Below, piece by piece: positions 27,450-35,099 of a stretch of 64,000 nucleotides of DNA (positions are counted from its first letter, which is position 1; each line of letters starts with the position of its first letter). Source of the stretch: Myxococcales bacterium. Its GTDB lineage: Bacteria; Myxococcota_A; Polyangia; Haliangiales; Haliangiaceae. The notes below the pieces were generated by a model. It was given only the letters and a program-made list of their open reading frames with translations, was not told the DNA's origin and did no database searches. The DNA is taken from positions 30,967 through 94,966 of the forward strand of contig JAQBQF010000095.1 of the NCBI GenBank assembly GCA_028287115.1. Reading direction: 5' to 3'. The position numbers and the translations under genes are program-made.

Positions 27450-28565
27450 TCATCGCGCGAGCCCCCGGCTTTCGAGCTCGCTGCGCATCACGTCGCCGCG
27501 ATCGGCAACCTGTTGTGTTGCGAGCCAGTCCGCGAGCTCGGCGAGCCCATCGTCGAAGTTGACGAGCGGCTGATAGCCGAGCACGCGACGCGCGTGGCCG
27601 ATATCCGCCGTGCAATGGCGAATGTCGCCGGACCGATATTGGCCCGTGATCTCGGGTGCGATCTCGCGGCCGAGCACGCGCGCCATCCGGTCGGCGACCT
27701 CGACGATCGTCAACGCGCGCCCGCTGCCGATATTGAACACTCCGCCCGCCGCCGCTTCGACATCGAGAGCCAATCGACACGCGCGTGCGACATCGCGCAC
27801 GTGGACGAAGTCGCGGCGTTGCCGGCCGTCCTCGAACACCAGCGGCGGCTTGCCGTTGAGGAATCGCGCCGCGAAATTCGCGAGCACGCCGGTGTACGGG
27901 TTCGAGAGCGCCTGGCGCGGACCGTAGACGTTGAAGAACCGCAGCGCGATCGCCGGAATCTTGTAGGCCTCGCCGACCATCAGACACATCCGCTCCTGGT
28001 CGTACTTCGAGAGCGCGTAGACCGATGCGAGCGTCGGCGGCTTCGCTTCCGGTGTCGGCATCGGCGACAAGCGTCGACCGTCGGGCGTGATCGGCTCCCA
28101 TTGCGACTGCGCGAGCTGCGCGGGGGTCCGCCGAACGTGATCGTGGAGCTGTTCGCGTTCGTCGCGGTACAAGCCCTCGCCGTAGATGCTCATGCTCGAA
28201 GCGATGATCAACCGTTGCACGGGCCGCTCGATCAGCGCCTCGAGCAACACGGCGGTCCCGAACGTATTCACGCTCGTGTACTCGCCGATCTCGTACATGC
28301 TCTGACCGACGCCGACGCGCGCTGCGAAGTGAAACACCGCATCGACGCCATCGAGTGCTCGGCGCACATCCGCCGGATCGCGCACGTCGCCTTCGATCAA
28401 CTCGACGTCACTCGTCAGGTACGCAGGCCTCTGTCGATCCGAGCCGTGGACTTGGGGCACCAGGGAATCGAGAACGCGCACGGAATTCCCACGCGCGTTC
28501 AATTCTTCAGCGACGTACGAACCGATGAATCCCGCGCCACCCGTGATTAGAACTCGTCGAGACAT
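27450..28565 (-). CDS. SDR family nucleotide-sugar epimerase
   Basis: 371 residues from ATG 28563-28565 (MSRRVLITGG), with GAGG about ten bases upstream. GGAGFIGSYV cofactor loop, HFAARVGVGQS, ASSMSIYGEG and the YALSK catalytic Tyr/Lys. FFNVYGPRQALSNPYTG and the C-terminal Arg-rich DFVHVRD segment are those of extended SDRs such as UDP-glucose/UDP-glucuronate 4-epimerases. An insertion near residues 150-190 is longer than usual. First gene of the 11-gene glycan operon. Confidence 0.9.
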   Translation of the reverse strand: MSRRVLITGGAGFIGSYVAEELNARGNSVRVLDSLVPQVHGSDRQRPAYLTSDVELIEGDVRDPADVRRALDGVDAVFHFAARVGVGQSMYEIGEYTSVNTFGTAVLLEALIERPVQRLIIASSMSIYGEGLYRDEREQLHDHVRRTPAQLAQSQWEPITPDGRRLSPMPTPEAKPPTLASVYALSKYDQERMCLMVGEAYKIPAIALRFFNVYGPRQALSNPYTGVLANFAARFLNGKPPLVFEDGRQRRDFVHVRDVARACRLALDVEAAAGGVFNIGSGRALTIVEVADRMARVLGREIAPEITGQYRSGDIRHCTADIGHARRVLGYQPLVNFDDGLAELADWLATQQVADRGDVMRSELESRGLAR

Positions 28566-28703
28566 GAGCGGCGGCCTCGTGCACGATGTGTTCCCCAGGC
28601 GAATCGCGATCCTCATCTAAATTACAAACCCGGATTGTGGCGACCAGGCGCGATGTAGCCAGCAGTCACGAGCGAAACGATCGCGAGTCGTCGCGCGTCG
28701 ATG

Positions 28704-28719
28704 CGCGTGTCGAGACGCG
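28704..28719. promoter_or_regulatory. Near-palindrome in the divergent glycan/UXS promoter region
   Basis: CGCGTGTCGAGACGCG is symmetric except for one base pair, and is followed at once by TATATGAG, which could act as a -10 element for the UDP-xylose synthase gene. It lies in the 234-base space between the divergent glycan operon and UXS, the most A/T-rich short stretch in this part of the window. A regulator site is plausible but unproven. Confidence 0.35.
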
Positions 28720-28799
28720 TATATGAGAGCTACTTACGATGTGCTTACCGTATTTGTTCAATCCATTCTCGCGGTTCACTCATTGCACGGCTCTTCGTC

Positions 28800-29786
28800 A
28801 TGCGGCGAACCCTCGTTACCGGCGGAGCGGGTTTTCTCGGATCGCACCTGTGCACGCGACTCGTCGAGGAAGGCCATCACGTCATCTGCCTCGACAATTT
28901 TTTTACAGGCCACCCGGAAAACGTCGCTCACCTCGGCCCGACGAGCTTCGATCTCGTGAGGCACGACATCGTCGAGGCCTACTACGCCGAGGTCGACGAG
29001 ATCTATCACCTCGCCTGCCCTGCATCGCCGCAGCATTATCAGCGCAATCCGGTCCGCACGCTGAAGACCGCCGTGTTGGGAACGATGAACGTGCTCGAGC
29101 TCGCGCAACAAACGGGGGCGCGGATCTTGATCACCTCGACGAGCGAGATCTACGGCGAGCCGGAGATCCATCCGCAGCGCGAGGACTACTGGGGACACGC
29201 CAATCCGATCGGTAAACGCTCCTGCTACGACGAAGGGAAACGCTGCGGAGAAGCGCTGGCGATCGCGTACGCACAACAGCACGGGGTCGATGCGCGGATC
29301 GTGCGCGTGTTCAATACGTATGGCCCGCGGATGCACGAGGAGGATGGGCGCGTCGTCTCGAACTTCATCAACCAGGCACTCCGTGAACAGCCACTGACGA
29401 TCTACGGCAACGGGAGTCAGACGCGCTCGCTGTGTTATCAGAGCGACCTGATCGCTGGCCTGATCTCGATGATGCAGCTTGCGGCGGATCCCGGGCCCAT
29501 CAATCTCGGCAATCCCGAAGAGATGAGCGTGCTCGAGATCGCCGAGCTCGTGCTCGCGCTGACGCGGTCGCAATCACCGCTCGAATATCGGGCGCTCCCG
29601 TCGGATGATCCGTCGCGCCGGCGACCGGATATCACGAAGGCACGCATGACGCTCGGTTGGGAGCCAAAGGTCCCGGTGACGTTGGGGATTCGCGAGACGA
29701 TCGAGTACTACCGCTCGCGGCTACCGTCGGTCCGCGGAAACGGTCACGCGCAACGCGTACGCGTAGCGGTCGACCAAGGCGCGTAG
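28800..29786 (+). CDS. UDP-glucuronate decarboxylase (UDP-xylose synthase)
   Basis: 328 residues from ATG 28800; upstream in-frame codons are discarded because homology starts at RRTLVTGGAGFLGSHL. DNFFTGHPENVAHL, HLACPASPQHYQ, TSTSEIYG, and the catalytic YDEGK are specific to UXS enzymes, and VFNTYGPRMHEEDGRVV is their substrate loop. It converts UDP-glucuronate (made by the dehydrogenase at 15238) to UDP-xylose. Divergent from the glycan operon. Its last 66 bases overlap, tail to tail, the PRTase-fusion gene. Confidence 0.94.
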   Translation: MRRTLVTGGAGFLGSHLCTRLVEEGHHVICLDNFFTGHPENVAHLGPTSFDLVRHDIVEAYYAEVDEIYHLACPASPQHYQRNPVRTLKTAVLGTMNVLELAQQTGARILITSTSEIYGEPEIHPQREDYWGHANPIGKRSCYDEGKRCGEALAIAYAQQHGVDARIVRVFNTYGPRMHEEDGRVVSNFINQALREQPLTIYGNGSQTRSLCYQSDLIAGLISMMQLAADPGPINLGNPEEMSVLEIAELVLALTRSQSPLEYRALPSDDPSRRRPDITKARMTLGWEPKVPVTLGIRETIEYYRSRLPSVRGNGHAQRVRVAVDQGA

Positions 29787-31379
29787 GCGCGCGGCTTCAG
29801 AAGGCTCGGTACCGATCGCGAGCGTGTGGCGGCCGAGCTGGAACGCGAGATAGCACGGCCGGAAGAACGCGAGCAGGTCCGGATCGACCGCGCGTCCGCT
29901 GACGTCACGCACGATCGCCGCCAGCAGGCGTTGTTCGTCGTCTGTGAGGTCGAGCTCGATCGCAGCACCTGCAAGATCCCACGCGATGTCTTGGCAGCCC
30001 ACGAGGTCGTGTCCGGCGTGGTGATCGAGCGCGTCTGCCTTGATCGTCGTGCCGTCCGGACGCTCGAGCCACTCCCAACGATGCATCCGGCCATCGATCT
30101 CGACCGCGTGCCCAGGGGGCGGCACCACGAGCTCGACATGCTCGCCCAGTGCCAGCCTCGCGTTGTGCGTCGCCATCGCCGCGAGCGCTGCGTGACCGGC
30201 GCCCTGCGGCGCTGCGAAGCTCCGCGCGCGGTAGCCCAGGTAGCGCCCGACGACCTCGAGCGAGGGTCGCGCGCAGCAAGCATCTTCGTACCAGCGCTCG
30301 ACGAGAAATCCGTGACACAGACCCGCGACCTGCGGTGTGAAGCCCGCGGTCGCCAGCTCGCGAGCCCGTGCAAGCGCGTGCTCGCCGTCACGTCCGAGGC
30401 CGACAAACCGCGCGAGCCACGCGGTCCCTCCGGCACGCGCGAGATACTTGAGTCGTTCCTGATATCGGATCGATGGCGGCCAGTCGGCTTCGTGCGCGTA
30501 CTTGAGGTTTCGCCACGCTCCCGCCGAGAGATCTTCGAGAGGTGATGATAGCGGACCGACGAGCGCCTCGATCCACCGCGCGAGGATGCCCGTGGGGAGC
30601 AGGAGTGCGTCGGCCTCGATGACACGCCTGCGGACCTGGCCCCAACGACGACGGTGGCGCTCACTCGCCGCCGGTCCGAGGTCGCCGTGGTGGCTCGGAA
30701 AGCATTCGAGCCGAGCCCGAGCCACCCCATGATCTTCGAGAAGGTCGGCGACCGCACCGAACGAGCTCCCCGAGATCCCTGGGCCCTCGTCACAAATCGC
30801 GATCGTGCCGCCGTCCCCCCATTCGGTGAGCAGCGCGGGATCGACGGCGACCTGCCGGCGGTGCGGATCGCCGTGGGGCCGCACGGTCACCGGCAGCTTC
30901 GCGCCGGTCACGGCCGTGACGATCGCCGCGAGACCGGCGCCGATGCTGCGGATGCCGATCGCATGCCGCGCGTCCGATCCGACGGCCGCGGCCACGTACG
31001 CCTCTGGATACACCGCGTAGAACGCGTAGCCCTCCGCGCGCCGCATTCGAATCGATTCGGGCAAGGCACACGCCGCCAGCCGTTCGACGCTCGCGTGATG
31101 TGTCGCATGGCCGTGCGGCCACGACGCCGCGATCGCGCGTGCGAGCTCGACGAGCAGCTCCATCGCCGTGTCGGTCACCGGTGCTCGCGCATCGCGGCCG
31201 AGCCGCGCAAAGCTCGCGTCCGCGAGGCCCTGCGCGAGCTCGCTCGCCTCGATGAAGATCCGAACCAGCGCTTCGTGCCGAGCCAAGCCAGGTGGTACCG
31301 GCGCGGCAAGCATCGTGCGCAGCTCGTCGATCACGATGCGCGGATCGCGCGTTCGCGAGTGATCGCCAAACACCAGCAT
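29721..31379 (-). CDS. Phosphoribosyltransferase-like / kinase-like fusion protein
   Basis: 552 residues from ATG 31377-31379, overlapping the phosphatase stop (TGATG). The first 270 residues include a PRTase-like core: GIRSIGAGLAAIV as a possible pyrophosphate loop and IAICDEGPGISGSSF as the PRPP-loop strand. The C-terminal part resembles aminoglycoside-phosphotransferase-type kinases: YEDACCARPSLEVVGRYLG, a degenerate catalytic region (ALDHHAGHDL) and the APH-like GCQDIAWDLAGAAIEL strand. I cannot name the substrate. Translational coupling to a dual-specificity phosphatase suggests paired activities on a phosphorylated or phosphoribosylated metabolite. Its 3' end overlaps UXS by 66 bases. 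Domain calls are by motif reading only. Confidence 0.72.
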   Translation of the reverse strand: MLVFGDHSRTRDPRIVIDELRTMLAAPVPPGLARHEALVRIFIEASELAQGLADASFARLGRDARAPVTDTAMELLVELARAIAASWPHGHATHHASVERLAACALPESIRMRRAEGYAFYAVYPEAYVAAAVGSDARHAIGIRSIGAGLAAIVTAVTGAKLPVTVRPHGDPHRRQVAVDPALLTEWGDGGTIAICDEGPGISGSSFGAVADLLEDHGVARARLECFPSHHGDLGPAASERHRRRWGQVRRRVIEADALLLPTGILARWIEALVGPLSSPLEDLSAGAWRNLKYAHEADWPPSIRYQERLKYLARAGGTAWLARFVGLGRDGEHALARARELATAGFTPQVAGLCHGFLVERWYEDACCARPSLEVVGRYLGYRARSFAAPQGAGHAALAAMATHNARLALGEHVELVVPPPGHAVEIDGRMHRWEWLERPDGTTIKADALDHHAGHDLVGCQDIAWDLAGAAIELDLTDDEQRLLAAIVRDVSGRAVDPDLLAFFRPCYLAFQLGRHTLAIGTEPSEAARLRALVDRYAYALRVTVSADRR

Positions 31380-31894
31380 CAGGCCTGGAGATGGCGATAG
31401 GCAACCGCCGCAAATTCCGCGAACGTCGGGATGTCCCAGCTCACATCGGGTCGGTTGCGGAACCCGGTCAGCCATCCGACCCACGCTTCGTATTGTTGCT
31501 GGCTCGGTGACACGCGTGCTCTGCGATCCTTCGCGAGCGCGAGCGCGTCGGCGGGCGAATGGCCGTCGTGAACGAGCACGCACAACCCGAGCAGCGCCGA
31601 TCGCCCGATGCCGTACTGACAATGCACGAGCACCTTGCGGTCGGCCGCGAGATGACCTGCGACGAACTCGACGCCGAGGCTCAGCATCGCGCAACTCACG
31701 CCGCACATGTCCGGCGTCGGCAAGTGCAAGAACGCGATGCCGTGGTGATCGAGTAACGCGGCGTCGTCGCAGGCCTCCGCGCGCAGATCGACCACCGCGC
31801 CGATCCGATGGTCCCGGAGTAGCTCGGTGTGCTCTACCGGAAAACACCCACCGATCGCGAGCGAGGGCGTGATCCAGCTCAGGTCGAGCTCCAT
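31379..31894 (-). CDS. Dual-specificity (PTP-like) phosphatase
   Basis: 171 residues. Catalytic loop VHCQYGIGRS gives Cys92 and Arg98 (the CX5R signature), and Asp62 in LPTPDMCG is the probable general acid. Length fits a single DSP domain. No signal peptide, so cytoplasmic. The stop overlaps the start of the PRTase/kinase-like gene by one base, indicating coupled synthesis. It may dephosphorylate a protein or a small molecule such as an inositol or sugar phosphate. Divergent from the NRAMP-like gene, 46 bases away. Confidence 0.88.
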   Translation of the reverse strand: MELDLSWITPSLAIGGCFPVEHTELLRDHRIGAVVDLRAEACDDAALLDHHGIAFLHLPTPDMCGVSCAMLSLGVEFVAGHLAADRKVLVHCQYGIGRSALLGLCVLVHDGHSPADALALAKDRRARVSPSQQQYEAWVGWLTGFRNRPDVSWDIPTFAEFAAVAYRHLQA

Positions 31895-31940
31895 GCCACG
31901 TAGCTAGCGCGCCGGTGCACTGGTTGCATCTCTCGATCGG

Positions 31941-33206
31941 ATGGGAAAGCGTGCTCCCGAACGGGAGGGGCTTCGCGCGGTCGGCCTCGGCTTGATTACC
32001 GGGGCCGCCGATGACGACCCGTCTGCGATCGGCACCTATGCGAGCGCCGGTGCCGCGCTCGGCCCGTCGTTCCTGTGGACCGCGCCGGTGACGTTCCCGA
32101 TGATGTTTGCGGTCGTCTACCTGTCCTCGAAGCTCGGTCAGGTCTCGGGCCAAGGATTATTCGGGGTGATCCGAGCGACGTATTCGCGCAAGATCCTCTA
32201 CGCGGCGCTCGTCGTCGTGTTGATCGGCAACACGATCGAAGCGGCGGCGGATCTCGGCGGCATGGCCGCGGCGCTCGGGCTGCTCGTCCCGATCCCCTTC
32301 GTGGTCGGCGTCATCGCGATCGCGTTCGCGATCGTCACGTTACAGATCATCGGCTCGTACAAGCTGATCCGGAACGTGTTCCGCTGGCTCGCGCTCACCT
32401 TGCTCGCCTATATCGGCGCCGCATTCCTCGCGCATCCAGACTGGCGCACCGTGATCTCCGGGACCGTGATCCCTCACATCCGATTCGATCGCGAGTTCCT
32501 GTCGCTGCTGGTCGCCGTGATCGGCACGACGCTCTCCGCGTATCTCTACTCGTGGCAGTCGAACGAGGAGGTCGAAGAAAAGATCGAGCACGGCGCTATC
32601 GAGCTCGAGCAACGCCGCGGAGCGAGTGAAGGCGAGCTCCGTCGATCGCGGCGTGACATCTGGATCGGGATGGCGTTCTCGAACATCATCATGTACTTCG
32701 TGATCCTGTCGACGAGCGCGACGCTCTATCGCGCCGGTGAGAATCACATCTCCACCGCCGCACAAGCCGCCGAGGCATTGACGCCGCTTGCAGGCCGGGG
32801 CGCGGCGCTGCTGTTCACGCTCGGCATCGTCGCGGTCGGCTTCCTCGCCGTGCCGGTGATGACGACCGGCGCCGCTTACGACGTCGCGCAGACGCTCGGC
32901 TGGCGACATGGCCTCTACGCGAAGTTTCACCAGGCACGCCGGTTCTACTACGCGATCATCGGGTTCACGGTCATCGCCGTCGCGCTCAACTTCATCGGTC
33001 TTAACCCGATGCGTGCGCTGGTGTGGTCCGGGATCGTGCAAGGGTTCTCCACGCCACCGTTGCTGCTCCTGATCATGCTCATGACGAACAAGCCCTCCGT
33101 GATGGGTGATCGGGTCAACGGACCCGGCATCAACGTACTCGGCTGGTTCACCACGGCGGCGACGTTCGCCGTCACGGTCGCGCTGGTCGTCACCTGGTTT
33201 CTCTGA
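31941..33206 (+). CDS. NRAMP-family transporter with altered metal-site motifs
   Basis: 421 residues, about eleven TM helices. TM1 carries GAADDDPSAIGTY where classical manganese/iron NRAMPs have DPGN. The TM6-equivalent segment reads VIGTTLSAYLYSWQSNEE instead of the AxxMPH motif, so the metal-coordinating methionine is missing. Changes of this kind are known in NRAMP-related transporters for magnesium and other substrates, so manganese or iron should not be assumed. Secondary transporter in the inner membrane. Confidence 0.85.
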   Translation: MGKRAPEREGLRAVGLGLITGAADDDPSAIGTYASAGAALGPSFLWTAPVTFPMMFAVVYLSSKLGQVSGQGLFGVIRATYSRKILYAALVVVLIGNTIEAAADLGGMAAALGLLVPIPFVVGVIAIAFAIVTLQIIGSYKLIRNVFRWLALTLLAYIGAAFLAHPDWRTVISGTVIPHIRFDREFLSLLVAVIGTTLSAYLYSWQSNEEVEEKIEHGAIELEQRRGASEGELRRSRRDIWIGMAFSNIIMYFVILSTSATLYRAGENHISTAAQAAEALTPLAGRGAALLFTLGIVAVGFLAVPVMTTGAAYDVAQTLGWRHGLYAKFHQARRFYYAIIGFTVIAVALNFIGLNPMRALVWSGIVQGFSTPPLLLLIMLMTNKPSVMGDRVNGPGINVLGWFTTAATFAVTVALVVTWFL

Positions 33207-33208
33207 CG

Positions 33209-33241
33209 CCGCGGGATTCCGCGGAGGCGGATGATCCGCGG
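33209..33241 (+). promoter_or_regulatory. CCGCGG repeats enclosing the ABC transporter start
   Basis: Three copies of CCGCGG (starting 33209, 33219, 33236) lie between the NRAMP stop and the first codons of the ABC exporter. GCGGATGATCCGC (33227-33239) is a perfect inverted repeat centred on the ATG. The 33209-33224 pair could form a hairpin after the NRAMP gene, and the later pair could hide the ribosome site (GGAGG) and start codon. Confidence 0.4.
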
Positions 33242-35099
33242 ACTTCCGAGCGGCGAACTGTCGCTACCACTTTCTACTCGCCTCGTAGAAACGACATGTC
33301 AGCGTCCCTCTCGGGTGTTTGCACACGGATTTCGCTGGGGAACGTTTCTTCGACCCTATCGCCGCGGGCTCGGCGCTCTCGCCGCGCTCTCGCTCGTGGA
33401 GATCGTGCTGCGCGTGCTGGCCCCGTTCGCGCTCGCGATCGTGATCGATAGCGCGCTCGGTACGTCGCCGCTGTCGGGCTGGCTGACGCGCTCGCTGGAT
33501 GCGTTGGGTCTCGCGACCGGGCGTCACGACCTGCTCGTGATCTTCGCGGTCGTTGGCCTGCTCCTTCAACTGTTGCATCAGCTCGTCGTGATGTTTCACG
33601 GTCAACTATCGGTCACCATTGGCCAGGGCATGATCCGCGACGTCCGCGAGCGGCTGTTCGCACACATGCAGGCGCTGACGCTCAAGCATCACGCCGCGAC
33701 GCCCACCGGCGAGGTTGCCCAGCGTCTCGAGGGCGACACGCGGTGCATCGATCAGCTGTTGCTGCGCGGCGTGTTTCCCGTCGCGTTCTCCGCGCTGACG
33801 CTCCTGATCATGTTCTGTATCCTGGTCCGGATCGACGTCACGCTCGGCCTCCTGTCTCTCTCGATCATCCCTCCTCTCTACGTCTGGCTGCGGTTCTATG
33901 CGCGCCGCATGGCGTCTCCTGCGGATCACGCGCGCCGCACGGACTCGCGCCTGTCGTCGCGGCTCCACGAGATCTTCGTGTCGATCCGGCTCGTCAAGAG
34001 CCACGCGCGCGAGGATCACGAACAACAGCGGTTCTCGCGGGTCGCCGGGGATGCGGCGCATGCGTGGATCCACGTCGGTCGGCAAGGCGCGGTGTTCTCG
34101 ATCGTCAACGGCGTCCTGACGGTCGCGGGCTCTACGTTGATCTTGATCATCGGCGGCGTCGCGGTCCTCGACGGTCGCATGAGCATCGGCACCCTGATGC
34201 TGGTCCTCACATACCTCGGCTACGTGTACGGGCCGATGCAGGCCATCGCGAACACCTCCGGCGGCATGCAGCAAGCACTCGCGAGCGCCCGGCGGATCCG
34301 CGAGGCGTTCACGGTCGTTCCCGAGACTCTCGATGCGCCCTCGGCGATCGCCGCCTCTGGGATCCGCGGCACCGTCGCCTTCGAAGACGTGTCGTTCGCG
34401 TACGTCCCGGGCATGCCGGTGCTCGACCATGTCACGTTCACCGCTCGCCCCGGCGACATGATCGCACTCGTCGGTCCCTCCGGTGCCGGCAAGACGACGC
34501 TCGCGAGCCTGCTCGTGCGGTTCTACGACGCGACCGCGGGCACGATCGCGATCGACGGCGTGCCGATCGAGCAGTACCGCCTTGGTTCCCTGCGCCAGCG
34601 GATCGCGATCGTCCTGCAAGAGGCCGTGATGATGTCGGGAACGATCCGCGACAACCTTCGCTACGGCTGTCTCCACGCGAGCGAATCCGAGATGATCGCG
34701 GCCGCGCGCGCCGCGAATGCGGACGAGTTCATCGCGCAGCTCCCGCTCGGTTACGACACGGTGCTCGGCGAGGCGGGCTCCGGCCTCTCGGGCGGCCAGC
34801 GCCAGCGCCTCAGCATCGCGCGCGCGTTCCTCAAGGACGCACCGATCTTGATCCTCGACGAGCCGACCGCCGCACTCGACACGATCTCCGAGCAACAAGT
34901 CGTCGATGCGGTGCGCCGACTATGGGCCGGCCGAACGACGTTCGTCATCGCGCATCGCCTGTCGACCGTGCGCGAGGCGACCCGGATCGTCGTCATGGAC
35001 AAGGGCCGGATCACCGCCGAGGGCAAGCACGACGAGCTGCGCCGGACTAACGATCTCTATCGCCGGCTCGCGTCGCAGCTCACGGACACCCCTACGTGA
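33231..35099 (+). CDS. ABC exporter, fused membrane and ATPase domains
   Basis: 622 residues from ATG 33231. The N-terminal half has six TM helices of the type IV exporter fold (about residues 45-330; EVAQRLEGDTRCIDQL is typical of the cytoplasmic loops). The ATPase half has Walker A GPSGAGKTT, the Q-loop LQEAVMMSGTIRDNL, signature LSGGQRQR, Walker B ILILDEPTAALD and the H-loop His in FVIAHRLST. A half-transporter that should homodimerise. Related proteins export lipids, peptides or drugs; the substrate is unknown. The last eight bases overlap the convergent GMC oxidoreductase gene. Confidence 0.93.
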   Translation: MIRGLPSGELSLPLSTRLVETTCQRPSRVFAHGFRWGTFLRPYRRGLGALAALSLVEIVLRVLAPFALAIVIDSALGTSPLSGWLTRSLDALGLATGRHDLLVIFAVVGLLLQLLHQLVVMFHGQLSVTIGQGMIRDVRERLFAHMQALTLKHHAATPTGEVAQRLEGDTRCIDQLLLRGVFPVAFSALTLLIMFCILVRIDVTLGLLSLSIIPPLYVWLRFYARRMASPADHARRTDSRLSSRLHEIFVSIRLVKSHAREDHEQQRFSRVAGDAAHAWIHVGRQGAVFSIVNGVLTVAGSTLILIIGGVAVLDGRMSIGTLMLVLTYLGYVYGPMQAIANTSGGMQQALASARRIREAFTVVPETLDAPSAIAASGIRGTVAFEDVSFAYVPGMPVLDHVTFTARPGDMIALVGPSGAGKTTLASLLVRFYDATAGTIAIDGVPIEQYRLGSLRQRIAIVLQEAVMMSGTIRDNLRYGCLHASESEMIAAARAANADEFIAQLPLGYDTVLGEAGSGLSGGQRQRLSIARAFLKDAPILILDEPTAALDTISEQQVVDAVRRLWAGRTTFVIAHRLSTVREATRIVVMDKGRITAEGKHDELRRTNDLYRRLASQLTDTPT

